Shown here in pieces: positions 1-6,654 of a stretch of DNA of 12,827 nt. A program made the translations under genes and the position numbers. This DNA is from Emcibacter sp. (lineage in GTDB: Bacteria > Pseudomonadota > Alphaproteobacteria > Sphingomonadales > Emcibacteraceae): NCBI GenBank assembly GCA_027019205.1, contig JALUWZ010000076.1, forward strand, positions 1-12,827, written 5' to 3'. Each line of letters opens with the position of its first letter. Positions within the stretch are counted from its first letter, which is position 1. The notes under the pieces were generated by a model. That model made no database searches. It had not been told where the DNA came from and saw only the letters and a list, made by a program, of their open reading frames with translations.

Positions 1-119
1 TGATGCTTTTCGGCCTGCAGAAAAAGCTGGTCCCAGGCGATGATCTGCCACTGATTCTGACCTTTGCCCGGGCCGGGGAAATCAAGGTGATCGCCAAAGT
101 GGGCAAAAAGGCCCCGTGA
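1..119 (+). CDS. PCuAC-type periplasmic copper chaperone, C-terminal fragment
   Basis: Only the last 38 codons are in the window; the reading frame enters from the left edge (first full codon at 3) and stops at TGA 117-119. The fragment reads MLFGLQKKLVPGDD, then PLILTFARAGEI and ends KVGKKAP. This matches the end of the PCuAC (DUF461) family, where a conserved 'MLMGLKxPLKEGDxVPLTLTFExAGxV' strand pair closes the cupredoxin-like fold. Family members are periplasmic Cu(I)/Cu(II) chaperones that deliver copper to cytochrome c oxidase. The His/Met copper ligands mostly lie upstream and cannot be checked, although the Met at the start of the fragment sits in the typical H-x-M neighbourhood. The gene converges on manC with 18 bp between the stops. 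The family call rests on this short tail alone. Confidence 0.72.
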   Translation, partial: MLFGLQKKLVPGDDLPLILTFARAGEIKVIAKVGKKAP

Positions 120-137
120 GGAAGAAAATATCCCGCC

Positions 138-1541
138 TCACGCCCGGCCATATTTATCTTCAAAGCGGACAATATCATCTTCGCCGAGGTAGCTGCCCGA
201 CTGGACCTCTATCATTTCCAGCGGGATGACACCGGGATTTTCCAGCGCGTGGACCGTGCCAGTCGGGATAAAGGTTGATTCATTCTCATGAAGCATGAAG
301 ATTTCCTCCCCTTTGGTTACCCGGGCGCTGCCCTTGACGACGATCCAGTGTTCGGCCCGGTGATGATGCATCTGAAGCGAGAGTTTTGCGCCGGGGTTTA
401 CAGTGATGCGTTTGACCTGGTCACGCTCGCCGAAACCGATGCTGTCATATTTGCCCCATGGACGATAGACCTCCCGGTGAATCAGGGCTTCCGGGCGGTC
501 CCGGGCCTTTAGCCGGTCAACGATTGCCTTGACATCTTCCGAGCGGCCCTTCGGCGTCACCAGAAGTGCATCCTTGGTATCGACAATGATAAGGTCGTTA
601 ATCCCGAGGGTGGTGACCAGCTTGTTTTCGGCCATGATATAGCAGTCACGGGTGTCTTCGGCAATGATGTCACCGGTCAGGCTGTTGCCGTCCTGATCCT
701 TCTCGCAGAAATCCCATAGTGACGACCATGAGCCGATATCGCTCCATCCGGCATCAAGGGGGACGACCCGGGCATCCCTTGTATGTTCCATCACCGCATA
801 GTCAATGGAGATGCCCGGACAGACGGCAAATTTATCCGCATCAAGCCGGGTAAAGTCAAAATCCGCTTCCGCCTTGTCATAAGCCGCCGTGGCATGGTGG
901 AGAACCTCCGGCTGGAATTTCTCCAGCTCTTCGAGAAAGCGGCTGGCCCGGAACATGAACATGCCGCTATTCCACAGATAGTCGCCGGATTTCAGAAATT
1001 TTTGCGCGGTTTTCATATCCGGTTTTTCGACAAAGGCTTTGACGTGATAGCCGCCATCGCTTTCATTCGCCCCGCGCCGGATATAGCCATATCCGCTATG
1101 GGGCTGATCGGGGACGATGCCAAAAGTGACCAGTGCCCCGTCCTGTGCCAGTTTTTCTGCCTTTTTAATGCTGTCATGAAAACGCCTGTTGTCGCGGATG
1201 GTATGATCGGCGGGCAGGATCAGCAAAAGCGGGTCATCCTGTTTTTTGAGGGCCGCGAGGGCGCTTACCGCTATCGCCGGGGCCGTATTGCGCCCCATTG
1301 GCTCAAGAATAATCGAGCGTGGCGGAATGCCAAGCTCACGCAGCTTTTCGGCGGCAAGGAATCGATGCTCGGCATTGCAGACCACAATCGGGGCGTCATG
1401 GTCAAGCCCCTCAAGGCGGCGCAATGTCTCCTGAAACATGGAATAATCGCTGTTCATCGCCAGAAATTGTTTGGGATACATCGACCGCGACAGCGGCCAT
1501 AACCGGGACCCGGACCCGCCGGAAAGAATAACAGGAATCAT
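138..1541 (-). CDS. manC: Mannose-1-phosphate guanylyltransferase / mannose-6-phosphate isomerase (type II PMI, bifunctional)
   Basis: Makes GDP-mannose from mannose-1-phosphate and GTP, and carries a second domain that interconverts fructose-6-P and mannose-6-P; the product feeds capsule, exopolysaccharide or O-antigen synthesis in the cytoplasm. At 467 aa it is full length for the AlgA/ManC/XanB family. The N-terminal nucleotidyltransferase starts with the signature GGSGSRLWPLSR (residues 8-19) and PKQF (23-26), then LPADH (109-113) and FVEKP (170-174). The C-terminal cupin isomerase domain begins near PWGKYDSI (361-368) and keeps the zinc-site pattern QMHHHRAEHW (390-399) plus H431 in GTVHALENPG. 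The start follows an AT-rich leader with only a weak GAGA Shine-Dalgarno. It stands alone on the minus strand, divergent from metZ, so it is probably monocistronic. The symbol could equally be algA, cpsB or xanB; the pathway served is not visible here. Confidence 0.96.
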   Translation of the reverse strand: MIPVILSGGSGSRLWPLSRSMYPKQFLAMNSDYSMFQETLRRLEGLDHDAPIVVCNAEHRFLAAEKLRELGIPPRSIILEPMGRNTAPAIAVSALAALKKQDDPLLLILPADHTIRDNRRFHDSIKKAEKLAQDGALVTFGIVPDQPHSGYGYIRRGANESDGGYHVKAFVEKPDMKTAQKFLKSGDYLWNSGMFMFRASRFLEELEKFQPEVLHHATAAYDKAEADFDFTRLDADKFAVCPGISIDYAVMEHTRDARVVPLDAGWSDIGSWSSLWDFCEKDQDGNSLTGDIIAEDTRDCYIMAENKLVTTLGINDLIIVDTKDALLVTPKGRSEDVKAIVDRLKARDRPEALIHREVYRPWGKYDSIGFGERDQVKRITVNPGAKLSLQMHHHRAEHWIVVKGSARVTKGEEIFMLHENESTFIPTGTVHALENPGVIPLEMIEVQSGSYLGEDDIVRFEDKYGRA

Positions 1542-1584
1542 ATTTTTCTCATTTTTCGTGTTTATTTATACCTATTAAATCAGG

Positions 1585-1612
1585 ATAATAGCTATTATAT
1601 ATTAATTTTCAA
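1585..1612 (-). promoter_or_regulatory. Candidate manC promoter overlapping a 14-bp palindrome
   Basis: On the minus strand TTGAAA (plus positions 1607-1612) and TATTAT (1585-1590) are 16 bp apart, a plausible sigma-70 pair about 45 bp upstream of the manC start. The -10 lies inside a perfect palindrome, ATAATAGCTATTAT (1585-1598), which also places TATTAT on the plus strand (1593-1598) toward metZ. No good plus-strand -35 was found. The surroundings (about 1542-1612) are far more AT-rich than the genes. Assignment is by consensus matching only. Confidence 0.35.
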
Positions 1613-1676
1613 TAAGCGTCGGGATTTTCCCGGCCCGGGTCGTCAGGAACCCTGTAAGTAAAGGCAGCAGTAAATT

Positions 1677-2897
1677 ATGAAAAAGGATACGGGACAAAAT
1701 CGTGAAATAACCTCCGGCTGGCGGCTTCAGACACAGCTGGTCCGGGGCGGGACATGGCGCAGCGAGATCGGCGAGACATCCGAAGCCATGTTCATGACGT
1801 CGGGATATGCCTATGACTGTGCCGAGGATGCGGCAGCCCGCTTTGCCGGGGACCAGCAGGGCTATACCTATTCCCGGCTGCGTAATCCGACCGCCGCGAT
1901 GTTCGAGGACCGGATGGCCCTGATTGAGGGGGCAGAGGTCGCGCGCGCCACCGCCACCGGCATGGCGGCGGTGACGGCGGCCATGCTGTCGCTGGTCAGC
2001 GCCGGGGATCATGTGGTGGCCAGCCGGGCGCTGTTTGGCTCCTGCCGCTACGTTATTGAAAGCCTGATGCCGAAATTCGGGGTGGATTTTACCCTTGTGG
2101 ACGGGGCGGATCATGCGGCATGGAAGGCGGCCTTCCGCCCCGATACGGTCGCGGTTTTTCTGGAGACGCCGGCCAATCCGACCCTTGATGTGGTTGATAT
2201 TGAATTTGTCAGCACGCTGGCCCGGGAAAATAACGCCGTCGTGGTGGTGGATAATGTCTTTGCCACGCCGGTCCTGCAGAAACCGCTGGCCATGGGGGCC
2301 GATGTGGTGGTCTATTCCGCCACCAAGCATATTGACGGTCAGGGCAGGTGCCTTGGCGGCTGTATCCTGACCAGTCAGGCACTTCTCGATGAAAAAATTC
2401 TGCCCTTTCTGCGAAATACCGGCCCGAATATCAGCCCTTTCAATGCCTGGGTGATGCTGAAGGGGCTGGAGACCCTTGACCTGAGGGTGAACCGCATGTG
2501 CGACAATGCGGCCAGGGTCGCCGATGCACTGGCGGATATGGGCGGGTTTGATTTTGTTAAATATCCCGGGCGAGAGGATTTCGCCCAGCATGATCTGGTT
2601 AAAAAACAGATGAGCCGGGGCGGCAGTATTCTGGCCGTTCATGTGCCGGGCGGGCGCGAACAGGCCTTTAAATTTCTTAATGCTCTGGAGATTATTGATA
2701 TTTCCAACAATATTGGCGATGCCAAAAGCCTGATGACTCATCCGGCGAGCACGACCCATGCCAGCGTTGCCGAGGCGGTGAGACTGGAGCTTGGCATTAC
2801 TGAAGGCCTGCTCAGGCTATCAGTCGGGCTTGAACATCCGGACGATTTGATAGAGGATTTGCAAAAGGCGGCCCATATGGCCGCGATTACCGGTTAG
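1677..2897 (+). CDS. metZ: O-succinylhomoserine sulfhydrylase
   Basis: PLP-dependent Cys/Met-metabolism enzyme (406 aa, typical length) that joins sulfide to O-succinylhomoserine to give homocysteine, the direct-sulfhydrylation route to methionine. Visible motifs: YSRLRNPT (65-72) in the substrate/PLP pocket, the GMAAVTAA stretch (95-102) behind the cofactor, D192 in VVDNVFATPVL which pairs with the pyridine nitrogen, and the Schiff-base lysine K217 in SATKHIDGQGRCLGG. The last motif is the MetZ-type variant rather than that of MetB/MetC. The C-terminal LSVGLEHPDDLIEDL is also classical. The chosen ATG has a modest AAGG upstream. It heads a tight run with apaG (5-bp gap) and folE, and metZ-apaG adjacency is common in alphaproteobacteria. 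I looked for a SAM-II-like riboswitch in the leader and found no convincing match. Use of O-acetylhomoserine instead cannot be excluded from sequence. Confidence 0.95.
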   Translation: MKKDTGQNREITSGWRLQTQLVRGGTWRSEIGETSEAMFMTSGYAYDCAEDAAARFAGDQQGYTYSRLRNPTAAMFEDRMALIEGAEVARATATGMAAVTAAMLSLVSAGDHVVASRALFGSCRYVIESLMPKFGVDFTLVDGADHAAWKAAFRPDTVAVFLETPANPTLDVVDIEFVSTLARENNAVVVVDNVFATPVLQKPLAMGADVVVYSATKHIDGQGRCLGGCILTSQALLDEKILPFLRNTGPNISPFNAWVMLKGLETLDLRVNRMCDNAARVADALADMGGFDFVKYPGREDFAQHDLVKKQMSRGGSILAVHVPGGREQAFKFLNALEIIDISNNIGDAKSLMTHPASTTHASVAEAVRLELGITEGLLRLSVGLEHPDDLIEDLQKAAHMAAITG

Positions 2898-2902
2898 ACA
2901 TA

Positions 2903-3322
2903 ATGAAAAACATAAAAATTTTTGCAAAAGCCTATCAGGCGACGACAGAGGATATCAGGGTTTCGGTGCAGCCCTTTTATCTGGAAGATGAATCAGACCC
3001 GGAGGAGGGACATTTTTTCTGGGCCTATCAGGTGCAGATCGAGAATCTCGGTGTGGACCCGGTCCGGCTTAAAAGTCGCTATTGGCGCATCACCGATTCG
3101 CATGGCCATACAGAAGAAGTGCGCGGCGAGGGCGTGGTTGGCGAACAGCCCCTTATCGAGCCGGGCTATGCGTTTGAATATACCAGCGGGGCGCCGCTCG
3201 GTACGGCATCGGGTTTTATGAAGGGCAGCTACCGGATGCGCCGCCATGACGGCACGTCGTTTGAGGTGGAAATCCCGCATTTTTCGCTCGACAGTCCCCA
3301 TGGCTCATCCATGGTTAACTAG
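2903..3322 (+). CDS. apaG: ApaG domain protein
   Basis: A 139-aa single-domain ApaG protein with an Ig-like/fibronectin III-type beta sandwich. The family is named for a locus linked to Co2+ resistance and Mg2+ transport in enterics; the biochemical role is still unsettled. Family marks are the early VSVQPFYL strand, FFWAYQVQIENLG (about 35-47), VRLKSRYWRITDSHG (about 53-67), then VRGEGVVGEQPLIEPG with the conserved GVVGxQPxxxPG turn, FEYTSGAPL, and GSYRM near the end. Length is slightly above the usual 125-130 aa because of a short N-terminal extension. The ATG lies 5 bp after the metZ stop and has little Shine-Dalgarno of its own, so translation is probably coupled to metZ. Confidence 0.95.
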   Translation: MKNIKIFAKAYQATTEDIRVSVQPFYLEDESDPEEGHFFWAYQVQIENLGVDPVRLKSRYWRITDSHGHTEEVRGEGVVGEQPLIEPGYAFEYTSGAPLGTASGFMKGSYRMRRHDGTSFEVEIPHFSLDSPHGSSMVN

Positions 3323-3337
3323 GCTCAGGAAAAAATT

Positions 3338-3952
3338 ATGACAGAAAAAAAAGCTATTCAGGCTATAGACAAACCAACCCGGGCCGAGGCAGAGGATGCC
3401 GTCAGGACATTGCTGCGCTGGGCCGGGGATAATCCGGCGCGGGAGGGTCTGATTGATACGCCAAAGCGGGTGGTCAAGGCCTACAAGGAATTTTTTCGCG
3501 GCTATGATGAGGACCCCCGCCAAATTCTCTCGCGCACATTCGAGGAAGTCTGTGGCTATGACGAGATGGTCGTGCTCAGGGATATTCCCTTTGAATCCCA
3601 CTGCGAGCATCATATGGCACCGATCATTGGCCGGGCTCATGTCGGCTATCTGCCCAATAAAAAGGTCGTTGGTATCAGCAAGCTGGCCCGGGTGGTGGAA
3701 ACCTATGCCAAGCGGTTGCAGGTGCAGGAAAAAATGACCGCCCAGATTGCCGATTGCATCCAGCATGTTCTCGACCCGTTCGGGGTTGGGGTGATTATAC
3801 AGGCAACCCATGAATGCATGTCGACTCGCGGGGTTCATGTCCATGGCTCGTCAATGGTCACCAGCCGCATGGTCGGGGCCTTCCGGACCGATGACAAGAC
3901 CCGGCGCGAGTTCCTTGCGGTTGTCGGCACCTTTGAATCATATTCATCCTGA
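3338..3952 (+). CDS. folE: GTP cyclohydrolase I (FolE type)
   Basis: Cytosolic enzyme converting GTP to 7,8-dihydroneopterin triphosphate, the first step toward folate or other pterins. At 204 aa it is normal for class IA enzymes. Zinc ligands are in place: C89 and H92 in SHCEHHMAP and C160 in ATHECMSTRGV; the catalytic His-rich segment GVHVHGSSM follows at 165-173. Other hallmarks are TPKRVVKAY (41-49), GRAHVGYLP (98-106) and KRLQVQEKMT (125-134). The ATG has a good AGGA 10 bases upstream. It is third in the metZ-apaG-folE run (15-bp gap) and converges on the Fnr-type regulator with 17 bp between genes. Since the zinc-binding cysteines and histidine are kept, this is the zinc enzyme, not the zinc-independent FolE2 family. 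Confidence 0.97.
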   Translation: MTEKKAIQAIDKPTRAEAEDAVRTLLRWAGDNPAREGLIDTPKRVVKAYKEFFRGYDEDPRQILSRTFEEVCGYDEMVVLRDIPFESHCEHHMAPIIGRAHVGYLPNKKVVGISKLARVVETYAKRLQVQEKMTAQIADCIQHVLDPFGVGVIIQATHECMSTRGVHVHGSSMVTSRMVGAFRTDDKTRREFLAVVGTFESYSS

Positions 3953-3969
3953 AACCGGGTTTCCGGGTC

Positions 3970-4665
3970 TCAAATAACCGTATGATCGACAATATTCTGC
4001 AGGGCCTTGCGGTCTTTCAGGGTGACGGTCCAGGCCTGGGACAGGTCGATCAGGCCACGGCGTTTGAGGCGGGAAAAGGCGCGGCTCACGGTTTCGACAG
4101 TAATGCCGAGATAATCGGCAATATCAATCCGGGTCATTGGCAGGACAAAGCTGTCGCCATGATCATCGAACTGCCGCTGGCGCGCATCTATATAGAGCAG
4201 GAAATAGGCGATTTTCTCGACCGCATTTTTACGGCCCAGAACAAAAAGCTGATCCATGGTTGCCGCCAGCACCCGCGAGGCGATTTCATGGACCCGCTGT
4301 TCCAGCACCGGATGGGATTTATACAGCGCAGCAACATCCTTCATATTCCAGCGGCAGGCCGTAACCGGGTCAAGCGCCCGGGCGCTGACGCTATAGGCGG
4401 GGCCGGAATTGATGCCGATAAAGTCACCGGGATAGACGAAAGCCATGATCTGACGGCGCCCGTCACTGGCGAGCCGTTCCAGCGTACAGACCCCGGACGA
4501 CAGATTATAGACAAATCTCGCACTGTCTTCCTCATGGAGCAGATAGCTGCCGCTGTCCACCTTAACCCGGTGGGCAATGGAAAACAGTTCGTCAATCTCG
4601 TCCCCCGTCATGGCGGAGCATAACGCGCTGTTTCTGGCCTGACATTTCTGACAAATTTCGCCCAT
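3970..4665 (-). CDS. Crp/Fnr-family regulator, FNR-like with candidate Fe-S cysteines
   Basis: A 231-aa regulator with an N-terminal cyclic-nucleotide-like beta barrel (about 20-125), a dimerisation helix (about 118-145) and a C-terminal winged helix (about 150-225). Three cysteines open the protein, C5, C8 and C16, and a fourth, C104, lies at the position of the barrel cysteine of FNR (ARALDPVTACRW). This suggests an oxygen-sensing [4Fe-4S] cluster. The recognition helix carries E191, S194 and R195 in ETVSRAFSRLKR, the E-xx-SR pattern of FNR that reads TTGAT-N4-ATCAA half-sites. Spacing of the N-terminal cysteines is C-x2-C-x7-C, against C-x2-C-x5-C in E. coli FNR. Strong Shine-Dalgarno GGAGGA. 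It lies 51 bp downstream of the isochorismatase gene, on the same strand, with its own candidate promoter. It could be called FnrL, FixK-like or AadR-like; the subclass is uncertain. Confidence 0.9.
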   Translation of the reverse strand: MGEICQKCQARNSALCSAMTGDEIDELFSIAHRVKVDSGSYLLHEEDSARFVYNLSSGVCTLERLASDGRRQIMAFVYPGDFIGINSGPAYSVSARALDPVTACRWNMKDVAALYKSHPVLEQRVHEIASRVLAATMDQLFVLGRKNAVEKIAYFLLYIDARQRQFDDHGDSFVLPMTRIDIADYLGITVETVSRAFSRLKRRGLIDLSQAWTVTLKDRKALQNIVDHTVI

Positions 4666-4681
4666 TTCTTCCTCCGGCCCT

Positions 4682-4709
4682 ATAATACAAAAAACGGCGG
4701 GGGCGACAA
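4682..4709 (-). promoter_or_regulatory. Candidate promoter of the Fnr-family gene
   Basis: On the minus strand TTGTCG (plus 4704-4709) and TATTAT (4682-4687) are separated by 16 bp. A start about 7 bases past the -10 would fall near 4675, right at the GGAGGA ribosome-binding site (4669-4674), giving a very short leader. A run of six T lies in the spacer, but no stem precedes it, so it does not look like an intrinsic terminator for the operon upstream. Confidence 0.35.
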
Positions 4710-4716
4710 GGACTGA

Positions 4717-5352
4717 TCAGGAAATCTTTGCCAGATAGGAGAGAATGGTCTGTTCCGTGACCACTTCGGCATATTTCGCCTGAAGGTCAAACAGATTGGC
4801 ATTATGGGGGCGCGGGTCGCGGTCGCCGACCGCATCCCGGACCACCAGCGGGATAAAGCCGTGCTGACAGGCATCAAGCGCCGTCGCCCTGACACATCCC
4901 GAGGTTGACAGGCCGGTAATGATCAGCGTATCGACCCCCATGGCGGTCAGGGTCGAGGCCAGCGACGTGCCGAAAAAGGCGCTGGCATATTGTTTCGAGA
5001 TGATCAGCTCGTCCGCGTCCGGCAGAAGCTCAGGCAGGAAATTGCCATGGGGGCTGCCGGCCTCGAAAAGTTTGAGGGCGCCGACTTTGCGGAAAAACAC
5101 CCCGCCATCGGCACCCCCCTTGCTGTAGATTACGTTGGTGAATATCACCGGAATATCAGCCGAGCGCGCACAGGCCAGAATCCGCGCGGCGCTTTCCACC
5201 GCCGTCTCAACCCCGGCATAGAGCGGGGAGGCGGGATCGAGATAGGCCATGACAAAATCGACCAGTATCAGGGCAGGGCGCTCGCCCGGCGTCAATGTTC
5301 CGCCAAATTGCGCCGCCTTGTAATCCTTGTCGAGGTCTTTCTGTTGGGCCAT
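4717..5352 (-). CDS. Isochorismatase-family cysteine hydrolase (N-carbamoylsarcosine amidase / maleamate amidase-like)
   Basis: A 211-aa Rossmann-like hydrolase of the isochorismatase superfamily, whose amidase members attack a C-N bond through a cysteine nucleophile. The triad is complete: D32 (LILVDFVMAY), K120 (IISKQYASAFFGT) and C153 (GLSTSGCVRATALDA), with the cis-peptide segment just before the cysteine. The long N-terminal arm and the ending RDPRPHNANLFDL...YAEVVTEQTIL resemble the N-carbamoylsarcosine amidase/maleamate amidohydrolase (NicF) branch more than true isochorismatases or nicotinamidases. Its Shine-Dalgarno AGGAT (5361-5365) overlaps the TAG stop of the cupin gene, so translation is probably coupled. 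It is the last gene of the six-gene operon. The substrate is unknown; deamidation or decarbamoylation of a small acid amide is the most likely chemistry. Confidence 0.85.
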   Translation of the reverse strand: MAQQKDLDKDYKAAQFGGTLTPGERPALILVDFVMAYLDPASPLYAGVETAVESAARILACARSADIPVIFTNVIYSKGGADGGVFFRKVGALKLFEAGSPHGNFLPELLPDADELIISKQYASAFFGTSLASTLTAMGVDTLIITGLSTSGCVRATALDACQHGFIPLVVRDAVGDRDPRPHNANLFDLQAKYAEVVTEQTILSYLAKIS

Positions 5353-5363
5353 GGGATTACATC

Positions 5364-6338
5364 CTAATCATGGTCATGATGATGATGGTGATGATGGTGA
5401 TGATGGGGATGGTCATGATGTGCGTGGGTATGCTTTACCTGCGGATTATCATGATAATGCGGCGTTTCAAAATCCATTGGCCCGTGGGGGTGATTATGGC
5501 CGTCGGAGGCGACCCACTGAAACAGGGCCGGACGCTGGCGGTAGAGCTGGGCGGCAGAGCGCAGTTTATTCTCGTCCGGATTGGACCAGGGATTGAAATG
5601 GAAATAATTATGCAGTTTCGAATCCGTACGGCCAAAGGCGATGGTGCCGAGCTTGCTGCGGAACGAGCCGTGATTGATATAGGGCGGGCGCCAGAAATAG
5701 CCGCCGGTCGGCAGGTCGCCAAACTGCAACATCCATGATTCTCCCCAGATATGATAGCTTTCCTCCGCACAGTCATGATAGGAGATATTATCCTGCATGA
5801 ATTCCGGGGTCATGCTGTAGATAAAGGAAATTGCCTCGGTCAGCACGTCATAATGCAGCACCTTGATCATCACCCCGGCGGCGACCGACGGATTGACCAG
5901 ATTGCCCGGCGCCCACGGCGCATCCTGATAACTGTTGATCGACACAAAGCCCTCTTTCAGGCATAGCGGATGATGACAGTCGGATTCGAGGAAGCTCGGC
6001 TCGCTGTCATTATACATCACCAGCGCCTCGCAGCCATCGGGGACATCAATCGCGCCGAGGGCATAGCCCGCCGGGACAAACAGATAATGACCCTCGCCAC
6101 AGGCCTGATCGCCGACCTTCATCGCCCCGGTCAGGATAAAAATCTCCATATCGGAATAGCTCATGCCCGGCTTGCGCTTGTAGCCATTGTCAAAGCGCAT
6201 CTTCAGGCTGCAGGAGCCGATATCGGTATCGAGCGACAGGACCTTGTAATGACTGCCGCTCGGGGTAAAGCCCGGCAGGGTAAATGTCTTGTAGGATTCG
6301 TTCAGTTCAACGAATGGTTCAATATGGGGACGTGCCAT
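5364..6338 (-). CDS. Bicupin protein with a C-terminal poly-histidine tail
   Basis: A 324-aa protein with two cupin barrels and no signal peptide. The first (about 30-110) keeps the cupin fold marks (GAMKVG at 71-76, GHYLFVPAGYALG at 83-95) but lacks the HxH of motif 1 and the His of motif 2, so it probably binds no metal. The second (about 155-245) has H188, E192/E193 and H196 in YHDCAEESYHIWGE and H223 in RPPYINHGSF, a plausible metal site. After residue 280 the chain is rich in His and Asp and ends with ten histidines in a row (312-321) then DHD. Cupins of this general build include dioxygenases, isomerases and sugar or acid binders, so the reaction is not assigned. Good Shine-Dalgarno AAGGAAG. 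The gene lies between the 89-aa orphan (26-bp gap) and the amidase gene (11-bp gap). The tail may bind or store Ni, Zn, Co or Cu. Confidence 0.8.
   Translation of the reverse strand: MARPHIEPFVELNESYKTFTLPGFTPSGSHYKVLSLDTDIGSCSLKMRFDNGYKRKPGMSYSDMEIFILTGAMKVGDQACGEGHYLFVPAGYALGAIDVPDGCEALVMYNDSEPSFLESDCHHPLCLKEGFVSINSYQDAPWAPGNLVNPSVAAGVMIKVLHYDVLTEAISFIYSMTPEFMQDNISYHDCAEESYHIWGESWMLQFGDLPTGGYFWRPPYINHGSFRSKLGTIAFGRTDSKLHNYFHFNPWSNPDENKLRSAAQLYRQRPALFQWVASDGHNHPHGPMDFETPHYHDNPQVKHTHAHHDHPHHHHHHHHHHDHD
5370..5405. repeat. Trinucleotide (ATG/GTG) microsatellite coding the His tail
   Basis: Twelve consecutive triplets read ATG, GTG or GTC on the plus strand, giving CAT/CAC/GAC codons in the cupin frame; ten adjacent ones (5376-5405) encode histidine. 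Eight of those ten are CAT and two are CAC. Such a run can gain or lose triplets without shifting the frame. Confidence 0.85.
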
Positions 6339-6364
6339 GTTTCTTCCTTGATCTTAGCTGTTTT

Positions 6365-6634
6365 TTACCAGACGACTTTATCGGCATCGGGCCGGTCGGG
6401 GCGTTCGGGCATCTCGTCATCGGCAATCTGGCGCCGCATATCGCCATTGACATTAAAGCCCCGGTTCTGGATGATTTTCAGAAATTCGGCGATCCAGCCA
6501 TTACGTTCTTCCTGAAGGCCCTCCATTTCGGCGGCGATGGCGTCATGACGGATTTTCTGGGCGTCAATCTCTTCGTCAAGCCATGCCTTGACCTCATCTG
6601 AGCGTTCCGGTTTTTCATCCTGTACATATTTCAT
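6365..6634 (-). CDS. Small acidic orphan protein, 89 aa
   Basis: I do not recognise this protein. It is charged and mostly helical: an N-terminal acidic part (MKYVQDEKPERSDEVKAW), a central heptad-like stretch about 20-58 (DEEIDAQKIRHDAIAAEME, then GLQEERNGWIAEFLKIIQ) that could form a coiled coil or helical hairpin, and a hydrophilic tail rich in Asp, Pro and Arg ending DKVVW. There is no cysteine, no signal peptide and no membrane segment. It is very likely a real gene: a near-perfect AGGAGG lies 9 bases before the ATG, and it sits in line between the CoA-transferase (20-bp gap) and the cupin (26-bp gap). A small accessory subunit or regulator of one neighbouring enzyme is possible but is inference from position only. 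Confidence 0.8.
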   Translation of the reverse strand: MKYVQDEKPERSDEVKAWLDEEIDAQKIRHDAIAAEMEGLQEERNGWIAEFLKIIQNRGFNVNGDMRRQIADDEMPERPDRPDADKVVW

Positions 6635-6654
6635 CTGTTATGCCTCCTGTTGCA

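Noticed and set aside
783..1502. A 239-codon open frame antisense to manC
   Set aside because: The manC frame has every family motif across this region; the antisense product shows no recognisable domain and no ribosome-binding context.
1611..1676. Possible SAM-responsive riboswitch in the metZ leader
   Set aside because: SAM-II elements are common before met genes in alphaproteobacteria, but the expected conserved core and pseudoknot pairing could not be found; only a weak CGGGA-TTT-TCCCG hairpin (1620-1632) is present. A covariance search would settle it.
1602..2759. A 385-codon open frame antisense to metZ
   Set aside because: It lies opposite a clear, motif-complete metZ. Its translation is low-complexity His/Arg/Gly-rich with no domain, typical of a shadow frame in GC-rich DNA.
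3953..3969. Bidirectional terminator between folE and the Fnr-family gene
   Set aside because: GAAAC-CGG-GTTTC can form a five-pair hairpin, but it is short and has no T-run on either side.
4688..4716. Intrinsic terminator after the amidase gene
   Set aside because: There is a six-T run on the minus strand but no stable stem before it; the region fits a promoter better.
5340..5430. His tail as an engineered affinity tag
   Set aside because: The tail is longer and mixed with Asp and Thr-His/Ala-His pairs, continues from an upstream His-rich stretch, and lies in an ordinary genomic operon with no vector sequence.
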